Below are positions 1-6,402 of a stretch of 33,627 bases of DNA, piece by piece. Under the pieces are notes generated by a model. It ran no database searches, was not told the DNA's origin, and saw only the letters and a list, made by a program, of their open reading frames with translations. Location of the stretch: positions 1 to 33,627 of the forward strand of contig JAJYWB010000072.1 of assembly GCA_021791715.1 (NCBI GenBank), in the 5' to 3' direction. This stretch comes from Planctomycetota bacterium (GTDB lineage: Bacteria > Planctomycetota > Planctomycetia > Isosphaerales > Isosphaeraceae). The number at the start of each line of letters is the position of its first letter. Within the stretch, counting starts at the first letter, position 1. The translations under genes and the position numbers were made by a program.

Positions 1-9
1 GGGACATTG

Positions 10-75
10 TCGGCCTCCTTGCCTTTACAAGCCTTGAGTCTTGAATCCATTCAAGGATTGTAGCAAGGAGGCCGA
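10..75. repeat. Nested inverted repeat (13-bp perfect arms)
   Basis: TCGGCCTCCTTGC at 10-22 is the exact reverse complement of 63-75. Inside it, CCTTGA (32-37) pairs with TCAAGG (51-56). The two stems would form one nested stem-loop of about 66 nt. No gene is attached to it. It may be the edge of a palindromic element or a folded RNA, and it lies in the repeat-rich zone. Confidence 0.7.
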
Positions 76-128
76 TTATTTCCTATCCCGTTTAGGAATC
101 ATGAGTTACAATTTCCGAGTGCCATTCA

Positions 129-230
129 ACCCAGACACCCAACTTTTGGCGTGCCCAAATAAATTAACGCAGAACCCAGACACCAACGCAGAACCCAGAC
201 ACCCAACTTTTGGCGTGCCCAAATAAATCA
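129..230 (-). repeat. Cluster of GGGTGTCTGG-core repeats (minus orientation)
   Basis: The core appears as CCAGACACC(C) near 131, 177 and 196, separated by AACGCAGAACC and TTTTGGCGTGCCCAAATAAAT modules. The same core occurs in plus orientation at 2657, 3274, 3325, 3417, 3457, 5738, 5775 and 5813, and again in minus orientation near 875. No convincing protein is encoded here. Confidence 0.75.
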
Positions 231-657
231 ATGAATCATTATGACCCGATTAAATGCGGCGGAGGATCGCAGCAAATCAAGAGAAATGAGTCGCGAGATC
301 GTTATTAATCCCGGAAAATGATCGATCTTGGCCCGATCGGCGCATGAGGCTACCGACGCCTGTAAAAATGAGGCGATTTAGAACACCCTATTCATATTCT
401 TCGATCGGATCGACCGCTCAGATGAAGGCGACTCGCGAACTCGACGCCCCCTGGAACCAAAATTGCCCCGACCGTTTCGCAGCCTCGGTGAGCGAAATCG
501 GTCGCCCGGAAGCTCGCTTGAACATTCGTCCGAAGTTCTTGATCGTGTCGACCCAATGCTCGCCCTTGAGCCCCAATCGCTCCAAAATCGGCGCCAAATC
601 GGCAGGGATCGAACCCTTCGACCCGGCACGGATCGATCGACCCGTCCAATCCAACAA
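185..657. repeat. 473-bp duplication, copy A
   Basis: This segment aligns without a gap, at a constant offset of 678 bp, to 863-1335. By eye identity is about 90% or better. It covers the 3' end of the transposase gene and its downstream flank. The intact partner copy belongs to the complete transposase at 1096-2379, so copy A is what remains of a second element. Confidence 0.9.
418..657 (-). pseudogene. 3' fragment of a RAYT-like transposase gene
   Basis: The minus-strand translation matches the last roughly 79 residues of the complete transposase at 1096-2379, including LLDWTGRSIRAG, the LGLxGEHWVDTIKNFG stretch and the same terminal residues ASSSRVAFI. Only two or three residues differ. 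The catalytic domain (HUH motif and tyrosine) is absent, so the fragment cannot be active. The similarity stops sharply at 657, where a CTAACCC hairpin begins. Confidence 0.85.
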
Positions 658-862
658 TCTCGTCTAACCCCTTGTTTATTAAGGGTTTAGATCACAAAAT
701 CACCGAAGCTCCCACATGATTCGGACGTTTCGGGTGTCTTCGTGTGACGTGCTCCTAATCGGCGGGTACTCGTCGTTTTACGATCCGTACGATCCGTCGG
801 CTTGGTGGGGATCGTTCAGCCCGCATCCGACGAGCTTCGGCTATCGTCGGTTCGTCGACGGA
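658..862. other. Spacer between the two duplicated segments, with hairpin 664-690
   Basis: A 10-bp stem with one mismatch (CTAACCCCTT at 664-673 with AAGGGTTTAG at 681-690) opens this stretch. Related CTAACCC/GGGTTTAG stems recur near 3211, 3354 and 5671. The rest (about 715-862) can be read in one plus frame rich in Y, D, P and S. It has no start context and no recognisable family, so I do not call a gene. Confidence 0.5.
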
Positions 863-1335
863 AACGCAGAACCCAGACACCCAACTTTTGGCGTGCCCAA
901 ATAAATCAATGAATCATTATGACCCGATTAAATGCGACGGAGGATCGCAGCAAATCAAGAGAAATGAGTCGCGAGATCGTTATTAATCCCGGAAAATGAT
1001 CGATCTTGGCGGGATCGGCGCATGAGGCTACCGACGCCTTGAACCATGAGGCGTTTTAGAACGGATCTTTCTTGTCATTCGATCGGATCGACCGCTCAGA
1101 TGAAGGCGACTCGCGAACTAGACGCCCCCTGGAACCACAATTGACCCGATCGTTTCGCAGCCTCAGTGAGCGAAATCGGTCGACCGGAAGCTCGCTTAAA
1201 CATTCGTCCAAAGTTCTTGATCGTGTCGACCCAATGCTCGCCGTTGAGCCCCAATCGCTCCAAAATCGGCGCCAAATCGGCCGGGATCGAACCCTTCGAC
1301 CCGGCCCGGATCGATCGCCCCGTCCAATCCAACAA
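863..1335. repeat. 473-bp duplication, copy B
   Basis: Partner of 185-657. It contains the 3' end of the intact transposase gene (stop at 1096) and about 230 bp of its downstream flank, beginning in AACGCAGAACCCAGACACCC. The shared left boundary at the GGGTGTCTGG-core repeat suggests that this repeat marks the end of the mobile unit or a recombination point. Confidence 0.9.
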
Positions 1336-2379
1336 ACTCAAATACTTTTCAACAGTAATCGGCAACATCCCCCGATTCGACGCCCGTACGGGAGGCTTGA
1401 TTAGGATCTTCTCCGGGCCGACAACAGTCGGGTCTTTGGGAACAACCCTCGACGCGGTGATCGCGAGCCCGTCGTCGAGCGAGACGTTCGGGCCCTCGTC
1501 CAACGTCAGTTTGCAAAGCCAAGCGTCGGGAGATTCGACGGGTTTTGGAGCTTTCGGTTCGCTCGATTTCGGCGGATTCGACGTGTCAGGCTGCGAATCT
1601 TCGACTCGTATCGTCTCGACCGAGGCCGATTCGATACAAGTAATCACGTCGTCGTCAATCAGCGTTTGGGGAGCGTCGATCGCGGCGACCGCGGGCTCCG
1701 AGGGATTCTCGCTCTCGGCGGCGGCGTGAATCGCCTGAATTCGATCATATGCCGATGTATGTTCCGCCTCTTCGGGCGTTTTCGCGACGTTCGCACGGAT
1801 CGGATTGAGATCGACGTAAATGCTGCAAGCGAGAAACGCGGCGTCGTCAAGCAATTGTTGTGAATAAAATCGGCTTTCCCAGAAACGCCCTTTGAGTTTG
1901 TCTTCGCGATTCGCGGCCCGCGCGACGGGTTCGTTGACCTGCGCCATGAACCACGAAATCGACGTCAGTCGGCGCCGGTATTCGGCGACCTTTGCGGGAT
2001 CGGCGGTGATCATTTTGATCTCGGCTTCGTCGACTTCGATCGCATCGGTGTAAACGAAATGGACGTCTCTGCCGGCTCGACTCATGAGAATCCAACGTTT
2101 CGCGACGTCTTCGTCGGACCAATTCTGAACGAGGTCGGGCCGAGTACGGAGGATGACATGATAATGATTGCTCATAATGGCATAATCACAGATTTCGGTG
2201 GCGGTGATCGATGCGAGGAATTGCAACCGACCGACGATCCACTCTTTCCGGTGATCGAATTTGTTTTTCGTCACCTCGTCTAATCCGCAAAGGAAGGCTC
2301 GGCGGACGCAACGGGATGTGCAGTGGTAGACGCCGATTTGGGACGGGTCGACGAGTTCTTTGCGAGGGTGCGAAGGCAT
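1096..2379 (-). CDS. IS200-like / REP-associated tyrosine transposase (RAYT type)
   Basis: A 427-residue protein of the Y1_Tnp superfamily of single-strand DNA transposases. The HUH-type metal site is H72-Y73-H74 in the phrase IMSNHYHVILR. The likely catalytic tyrosine is Y188 in CSIYVDLNPIRA, and the RAYT-typical GRFWESRFYSQQL lies just before it. Residues 1 to about 220 form the catalytic part. The rest is a Pro/Ser/Glu-rich linker (about 225-330) and a conserved tail (about 345-427) containing VEKYLSLLDWTGRSIRAG. The start ATG is preceded by AGGAG in AGGAGATCAAC. RAYT proteins act on short palindromes (REPs), and candidate hairpins occur in this window near 4.0, 17.0 and 33.3 kb. The link between them is inference. 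A truncated second copy lies at 418-657. Confidence 0.88.
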   Translation of the reverse strand: MPSHPRKELVDPSQIGVYHCTSRCVRRAFLCGLDEVTKNKFDHRKEWIVGRLQFLASITATEICDYAIMSNHYHVILRTRPDLVQNWSDEDVAKRWILMSRAGRDVHFVYTDAIEVDEAEIKMITADPAKVAEYRRRLTSISWFMAQVNEPVARAANREDKLKGRFWESRFYSQQLLDDAAFLACSIYVDLNPIRANVAKTPEEAEHTSAYDRIQAIHAAAESENPSEPAVAAIDAPQTLIDDDVITCIESASVETIRVEDSQPDTSNPPKSSEPKAPKPVESPDAWLCKLTLDEGPNVSLDDGLAITASRVVPKDPTVVGPEKILIKPPVRASNRGMLPITVEKYLSLLDWTGRSIRAGSKGSIPADLAPILERLGLNGEHWVDTIKNFGRMFKRASGRPISLTEAAKRSGQLWFQGASSSRVAFI

Positions 2380-2656
2380 GTTGATCTCCTCGATTGCGTG
2401 TTACTCGATTGAATCCGAGGTTGAAGAACGAGGTTCGACGACCTCGGCTTTTGAACGGAAGGTTTCTTCTGAACAACAGTACCAAATTGATACGGGGAGT
2501 CAATGATGTCGTGCGGATCGATTCCAATTTTGTCGGGTTATCCGAGCTTAGCGACGTGAGAATATCGCCGGCCCGAAGGGCGATATTAGATCTAAATCCT
2601 TATCGATCATGAGGTTAGATGCTTAGATCGCATACTTCGGGAGGCGGGCGAATTCT
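2380..2656. other. Upstream region of the transposase gene
   Basis: Non-coding as far as I can see. It contains a perfect 6-bp hairpin, CGAGGT (2429-2434) with ACCTCG (2441-2446), about 50 bp upstream of the transposase start. No confident promoter was identified. Confidence 0.4.
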
Positions 2657-2683
2657 GGGTGTCTGGAAATTGGGGCTATCAGA

Positions 2684-2766
2684 TAATCTCGGCCTGATGT
2701 TGATGCGAGCCGCATCCAATAGGATGAAGATTAGTCGATCTGATGATCGGGCTTATCGGCGACACG
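2684..2766 (+). repeat. 83-bp repeat, copy 1 (leader of the antitoxin-like gene)
   Basis: It matches 4287-4370, sharing TAATCTCGGCCT, TTGATGCGAGCCGCATCC and the end CGGCGACACG, with scattered substitutions between. This copy ends 5 bp before the AAGGAGG ribosome binding site of the antitoxin-like gene, so it may be a promoter/leader module. The second copy has no such gene after it. Confidence 0.75.
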
Positions 2767-2783
2767 GCCAAAGGAGGCTGAAG

Positions 2784-3014
2784 ATGTCTCGTGTTGTCGT
2801 TCAATCACGTGTAGGTTCCGATGGAGTCTTGCACATCGATATTCCGATGGGCAAGGATTTCGCCGATCACGAGGTGCGAGTGACGATCGATCCTGTTCGA
2901 CAAGTGTCCACCTCGATGACTCTGGAAGAATGGCGTCGATTCGTTATGGAGACGGCGGGTAGAATCGCTGACCCGTCTTTCGCCTTCGAAGGCCGCCGTC
3001 CTGAAATTGGCTGA
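2784..3014 (+). CDS. Orphan antitoxin-like small protein (VapB/AbrB-like type), C-terminus altered
   Basis: A 76-residue protein. The ATG at 2784 was chosen because AAGGAGG sits 7 bp upstream. The N-terminus follows a pattern common in small type II antitoxins of planctomycetes and cyanobacteria: a beta-strand start, GVLHIDIP at about 14-21, then EVRVTIDPV, and a helix TLEEWRRFVMETAGRIADPSF. Such antitoxins normally have a toxin gene (often VapC/PIN) overlapping or just downstream. Here none follows. After DPSF (about 2980) the DNA changes into a repeat-associated coding remnant (CGCCTTCGAAGG...), so the last residues are probably foreign and the partner lost. Family assignment is by pattern only. 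It may be non-functional. Confidence 0.6.
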   Translation: MSRVVVQSRVGSDGVLHIDIPMGKDFADHEVRVTIDPVRQVSTSMTLEEWRRFVMETAGRIADPSFAFEGRRPEIG

Positions 3015-3056
3015 CCTGAGGGCTAAGACGTCATAGATCCGTAGAAAACAGTCACT

Positions 3057-3209
3057 CAGCGCCTTCGAAGTCCGACACCTTGAAAATGGCAGTCCAGCCG
3101 GCGCGGATGCCGACGTGACGCAACTCACGATAACAGGCTTCCAATCCATTGACTCTCGAACTCCGACAAACAATTCGCCCATATCTTGCCGGCCGAAGGG
3201 ATTTATTAA
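3057..3209 (+). pseudogene. Decayed 3' coding remnant, unidentified family, copy 1
   Basis: The last codons read LSNSDKQFAHILPAEGIY then stop at 3207. The remnant at 5525-5668 ends LSNADARFDRIQPAEGN then stop, and the DNA of the two is similar over about 150 bp. A frameshift and in-frame stops interrupt copy 1 upstream. A further short piece of the same sequence lies at about 2981-3018, at the end of the antitoxin-like gene. I do not recognise the parent family. Both copies are followed at once by a CTAACCC hairpin and GGGTGTCTGG repeats. Confidence 0.55.
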
Positions 3210-3475
3210 CGTAACCCCGTTTTAAGCAAGGGTTTAGGTGAATTAATCGAGGCTTGCGTTAGGCCGTTAAATTCTGGGTGTCTGGAAATTGGGGCGATCG
3301 AGGCTTGCGTTAGGCCGTTAAATTCTGGGTGTCTGGAAATTGGGGCGATTAACGTAACCCCGTTTTAAGCAAGGGTTTAGGTGAATTAATCGAGGCTTGC
3401 GTTAGGCCGTTAAATTCTGGGTGTCTGGAAATTGGGGCGATCGGCGGACAAAATGTGGGTGTCTGGATATTGGCG
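3205..3475 (+). repeat. Composite direct-repeat array
   Basis: A 51-bp unit beginning CGAGGCTTGCGTTAGGCC and ending GGGCGAT occurs at 3248-3298, 3299-3349 and 3391-3441. A 43-bp module (ATTAACGTAACCCCG...AATTAAT) containing a weak AACCCC/GGGTTT hairpin precedes units 1 and 3 (3205-3247 and 3348-3390). A fourth variant, GGCGGACAAAATGTGGGTG, follows at about 3443. All carry the GGGTGTCTGG core. Confidence 0.9.
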
Positions 3476-3490
3476 TTAGGGGCATAATTG

Positions 3491-3766
3491 ATGAACGAAT
3501 TGTCCAGGGATGCTTTGGTTGAGAAAGCCGATGCCATCCAATCGAAAGCCGACTTCGACGCATTTACGCAACTTCTATTGCAGGATTACAGGTGTCACCC
3601 CGATGATTGGGGGAACAACACCCTCGAACTGTTCCTGGAAGCGCTAGCGGGATTCGTTGAGGGAATGGGGGGATACTACTCGAACGTCGGTGAGAGGATC
3701 GACATGGAGCGACCCGGCTGGCGCGTGTTTGCCGACATCTTATTGGCCGCTCGGGTCTACGAGTAA
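3491..3766 (+). CDS. DUF7660-like small protein
   Basis: A 91-residue protein. I prefer ATG 3491; a TTG one codon earlier is in frame. The sequence follows the DUF7660 pattern: an N-terminal helix with a 'DFDAFTQLL' motif, DDWGNNTLELFLEALAGFVE at about 38-57, and a terminal WRVFADILLAARVYE. Function is unknown; relatives are often scattered singletons near immunity or toxin loci. It starts about 25 bp after a GGGTGTCTGG repeat, so that repeat or its flank may carry the promoter. No good ribosome binding site is visible. It is an isolated gene between repeats. Confidence 0.68.
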   Translation: MNELSRDALVEKADAIQSKADFDAFTQLLLQDYRCHPDDWGNNTLELFLEALAGFVEGMGGYYSNVGERIDMERPGWRVFADILLAARVYE

Positions 3767-4008
3767 ATTATCGGCTATCGACACTTCATCCGGTTTCGAC
3801 ACAGCCAATCCTCGCCAGTGTTCTCACCTAACCAGAACGCAGACACCCGGAAAATGACCGCATCAAAAGCTCGGTGAATATAAATCAACGAATCTACACG
3901 CAATAATCTCCAGATATCCAGCGGGAAAACCCGACGGTTCGTTAACGATGAGGGCGAAAGTAAAATTATTAGGGTGATCCCGAAATGCGAGGGCTAACCT
4001 AAGAATGC
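3767..4008. other. Non-coding spacer after the DUF7660-like gene
   Basis: No convincing gene. It holds a degenerate trace of the repeat core (GCAGACACCCGGAAAATG near 3839) and AT-rich sequence around 3870-3970. Confidence 0.5.
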
Positions 4009-4113
4009 GAGGTCGAAACTCCTGGTGAGCCGAATTATGATGTTTGCGATTACTGTCTTGTAAACTTCCTCTTCGTCTGAATCCACGAAACGAGGCTCAC
4101 CGGGAGGTACATC
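4009..4113. repeat. Palindromic REP-like element, copy 1
   Basis: Left arm CTCCTGGTGAGCC (ending about 4031) and right arm GGCTCACCGGGAGGT (about 4094-4108) are inverted about 60 bp apart. After the left arm, ATTATGATGTTTGCGATTA is shared with the copy at 17021-17130. The outer part of the left arm is degraded here. Confidence 0.75.
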
Positions 4114-4248
4114 TTGCTAGATAAACATATCATTAATCAATATATTTATAAATACTATTGCAAAACAATTCGATAGAGAGAGAACCGAGTACGACGAGGC
4201 GCGAAGCTCGCTTCCGGGTTGGAACGCCGCGGTCTCAACCGGCGGTTG

Positions 4249-4284
4249 GGTAAGCACGAATGACAAGGTAAGCACGAATGACAA
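4249..4284 (+). repeat. Two tandem 18-bp units
   Basis: GGTAAGCACGAATGACAA occurs twice head to tail. It lies in a gene-free stretch just before the second 83-bp repeat. Confidence 0.85.
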
Positions 4285-4286
4285 GG

Positions 4287-4370
4287 TAATCTCGGCCTCT
4301 TGTTGATGCGAGCCGCATCCGATAAAATGAAGAGAAATCGATCCGATTGATCGGGTTAATCGGCGACACG
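4287..4370 (+). repeat. 83-bp repeat, copy 2
   Basis: Partner of 2684-2766. No antitoxin-like gene follows this copy. The next gene is the hydrolase at 4529. If the repeat is a promoter/leader module it has lost its own gene here. The remaining 4371-4528 holds no recognisable feature apart from the hydrolase ribosome binding site. Confidence 0.75.
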
Positions 4371-4528
4371 ACTCGACCGCGTACCCGCTCGCCGAGACCG
4401 ATCTATCAGGGTCGCGAGTCGTCAATCTTTCATTGGATTGGCTAGAAAACGCCGGATCGGTTGATAAAATCGAGGCCCTCGAAACTACATGTGCAGTTGA
4501 ACCGGTTTACGGTGCACGGTGAGGTGAG

Positions 4529-5440
4529 ATGAAACACAACGACAACTCGATCACGTGCCGTAAAGTGCGAATAAACGACTTGGAATTGCACATCGCCGAG
4601 ACGGGAGACGCCGATGCGCCTTTGCTCATTCTACTGCACGGCTTTCCTGATTTCTGGTTTGCCTGGCGAGATTACATGACCGAGTTAGCCGACGCCGGTT
4701 TTCACGTCGTCGCCCCGGATCAACGCGGATATAACTTGAGCGATAAGCCGCGCGGTATTGGTCATTACAAACTCGAGATCCTTGCGGATGATATCGTCGG
4801 TCTAGCCTCCGTGCTCGGCGTCCAAACCTTCCATGTCGTGGGCCATGATTGGGGCGGTTCGGTCGCCTGGTCGATCGCCTCACGACACCCGCGCCGATTG
4901 GGTCGCATGGCGGTACTCAATGCGCCTCACCCGGCTGTTTGGTTGCGTAACATGAGGGGCGATTCGGAACAGCGACGTATAAGCAGATATGTTCGTTATT
5001 TGCAATTGCCTTGGCTGCCGGAGGAGGCGCTGAGGCTCGGGGGATATCATGGGCTCTCCGGAGCCTTCGCCGAATTGCCGCCGGAATCATTCACGAAGGA
5101 AGTTTTGGATTCCTATCGAGAGGCCTGGAGCGTTCCCGGAGCGCTAACCGCGATGCTGAACTGGTATCGCGCGCTCTTTCGACACCCCGAGCCGATACCG
5201 ATTCCCGGATCGCTATCGACCCCCTGTCTCATCCTTTGGGGGGATTACGATCGGTTCGCCGTTCCAAAACTTGCCGACGAATCGGCCACACTCTGCGCGG
5301 AAGCCGAAGTCGTACATCTGTCTGGAGTCGGCCATTGGATCATTTATGAGGCGCGTGATTCCGTACTCTTTCATCTGAAACGGTTCCTGGTTGAAAACTC
5401 GGCGTCCGCCAAAGGCGATCAAAAAATTCCGATATCATGA
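4529..5440 (+). CDS. Epoxide-hydrolase-like alpha/beta hydrolase
   Basis: A 303-residue alpha/beta-hydrolase fold enzyme of the epoxide hydrolase / haloalkane dehalogenase group. The oxyanion motif is H37-G-F-P40. The nucleophile elbow is GHDWGG with D107, so the nucleophile is Asp and not Ser. The acid is probably D239 or D241 in WGDYDRF and the base H269 in GVGHW. Tyr213 in NWYRALF fits the lid tyrosine of epoxide hydrolases, which favours epoxide over haloalkane hydrolysis. No signal peptide is seen, so it is probably cytoplasmic. The start is supported by GGTGAGG about 6 bp upstream. It is a lone gene in the accessory zone, flanked by repeats, and may be a transferred cargo gene. The true substrate is unknown. 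Confidence 0.88.
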   Translation: MKHNDNSITCRKVRINDLELHIAETGDADAPLLILLHGFPDFWFAWRDYMTELADAGFHVVAPDQRGYNLSDKPRGIGHYKLEILADDIVGLASVLGVQTFHVVGHDWGGSVAWSIASRHPRRLGRMAVLNAPHPAVWLRNMRGDSEQRRISRYVRYLQLPWLPEEALRLGGYHGLSGAFAELPPESFTKEVLDSYREAWSVPGALTAMLNWYRALFRHPEPIPIPGSLSTPCLILWGDYDRFAVPKLADESATLCAEAEVVHLSGVGHWIIYEARDSVLFHLKRFLVENSASAKGDQKIPIS

Positions 5441-5524
5441 ATTAAGCCAAGTTGGAAACATCTTCCCCGAACCTGGACGCTCGGAATTCGAGGGCCTACC
5501 GAATCCCGCCATCAAATCATCCAA

Positions 5525-5668
5525 GCGCCGTCGAAGGCGAAGATCCAGAAATTGGCCGACCGGCGCGGACTGCGGAGCGATGCAACCGCCGAAAACGGGC
5601 ATCAAATAGAATACCTCTCGAACGCCGACGCACGATTCGACCGGATCCAGCCGGCCGAAGGGAATTAA
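5525..5668 (+). pseudogene. Decayed 3' coding remnant, unidentified family, copy 2
   Basis: It reads in one frame SKAKIQKLADRRGLRSDA, then about 13 residues, then LSNADARFDRIQPAEGN and a stop at 5666. It is related to 3057-3209 and to 2981-3018. No start or upstream domain could be found, and 5441-5524 gives no recognisable protein. A CTAACCC-type hairpin (about 5673-5699) follows the stop at once, then the 37-bp repeats. Confidence 0.55.
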
Positions 5669-5720
5669 CAACCTAACCCTTTTCCACCAAGGGGGTTAAG
5701 TGAACGAATCGATCATTTTG

Positions 5721-5832
5721 TTAGGCGGACAAAATGTGGGTGTCTGGAAATTGGACATTAGGCGGACAAAATGTGGGTGTCTGGAAATTGGACAGTTAGG
5801 CGGACAAAATGTGGGTGTCTGGAAATTGGACA
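5721..5832 (+). repeat. Three tandem 37-bp GGGTGTCTGG-core repeats
   Basis: The unit begins TTAGGCGGACAAAATGTGGG and ends GGAAATTGGACA. It occurs at 5721-5757, 5758-5794 and 5796-5832 with essentially identical sequence and spacers of 0 and 1 nt. The array stops 1 to 2 bp before the group II intron remnant. Confidence 0.95.
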
Positions 5833-5833
5833 C

Positions 5834-6055
5834 AATCAAATATTGAGGGGTTGGGGCAACTACTTCCGTATTGGTTACGTGACGGGAGCCTGGCAAATTG
5901 TGCAACAGCACGGCTGCCGACGGCTCCGCTGGTGGCTGCGACGAAAACACGGTCGGCGGGGCGGCGTCCAGAGCTACCCTGACATGAATTTATATGATAA
6001 ATATTGATTCGTGAAACTGATCGAGGTCGTAAAGCGCATCTCTCTGTGGGCGTAA
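5834..6055 (+). pseudogene. 3' end of a group II intron reverse transcriptase/maturase gene
   Basis: The translation LRGWGNYFRIGYVTGAWQ followed by LRRWLRRKHG-like residues is the group II intron maturase-specific (GIIM) tail. The reverse transcriptase domain (YADD) is missing because the array of 37-bp repeats replaces everything upstream. There is an in-frame TGA at 6005-6007. Reading through it gives FVKLIEVVKRISLWA and a stop at 6053, which matches how these proteins usually end, so TGA is a nonsense mutation near the C-terminus. Domain V of the intron RNA follows 20 nt later in the expected order. Immobile relic. Confidence 0.88.
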
Positions 6056-6075
6056 GGCACGCGTGTCTGGTCGGA

Positions 6076-6108
6076 GAGCCGGATGCGGGAGATCCGCCTG
6101 TCCGGTTC
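6076..6108 (+). ncRNA. Group II intron domain V
   Basis: The 33-nt sequence folds as GAGCCGGA paired with TCCGGTTC and an inner GCGG/CCGC hairpin with a GAGA-type loop, which is the domain V layout (the catalytic AGC-like triad and the bulge are in the usual places). GATGAGCGGG follows, as in many bacterial introns. It confirms that the upstream coding remnant belongs to an intron. Domains I-IV are absent. Confidence 0.88.
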
Positions 6109-6135
6109 GATGAGCGGGGAGTGGAAACGGAGCAT

Positions 6136-6189
6136 GGTTTGATATTGAGGCACTGGCAATCGAAAGAGCCAGAAACAGATATGCAAACC
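6136..6189 (+). other. Stem-loop at the 3' end of the intron remnant
   Basis: GGTTTG (6136-6141) pairs with CAAACC (6184-6189), extended by ATAT/ATAT, and an inner CTGGC/GCCAG hairpin lies inside. It may be a variant domain VI with the 3' splice boundary, or a separate structure next to the intron. Confidence 0.5.
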
Positions 6190-6323
6190 TAAACCACCGC
6201 GCCACTCCTCGACTCTACTGGTATGATTGCGGCTTCGCCGCGTTATGAGGAGATTAACATAACGCGAGAGACCGATTCATTGGATGTCGTGCTCCCATGG
6301 TGAAAACGATCTCAAAGCGGGGC

Positions 6324-6352
6324 TTGAGGTGCAACCGACCTCAGGGTATAAT
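6324..6352 (+). promoter_or_regulatory. Sigma70-type promoter for the small basic protein gene
   Basis: A perfect TATAAT at 6347-6352 lies 17 bp after TTGAGG at 6324-6329. Transcription would start near 6359, giving a leader of about 44 nt before the ATG at 6403. Confidence 0.75.
6325..6343. promoter_or_regulatory. Dyad overlapping the -35 element
   Basis: TGAGGT (6325-6330) and ACCTCA (6338-6343) form a perfect 6-bp dyad with a 7-bp centre, placed over the -35 box and spacer. This is where a repressor would be expected to bind. The regulator is unknown. Confidence 0.45.
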
Positions 6353-6402
6353 GTTCCACTTGTCGATATTGAAATTCACAAGTTAGACGGGAGTTGACGC
6401 GG

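Noticed and set aside
1166..1729. Plus-strand Ser-rich open frame inside the transposase gene
   Set aside because: Shadow of the transposase, no start signal; it crosses the duplicated segment only because of the shared DNA.
3488..3490. TTG as the start of the DUF7660-like gene
   Set aside because: An ATG follows immediately at 3491, so the TTG is not needed.
4117..4425. Minus-strand open frame in the gap before the hydrolase
   Set aside because: It covers the 18-bp tandem units and the 83-bp repeat and has no family resemblance or start signal.
5721..5832. CRISPR-like direct repeats
   Set aside because: The three 37-bp units have no spacers (0 and 1 bp between them) and no cas genes are near. 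It is a tandem repeat.
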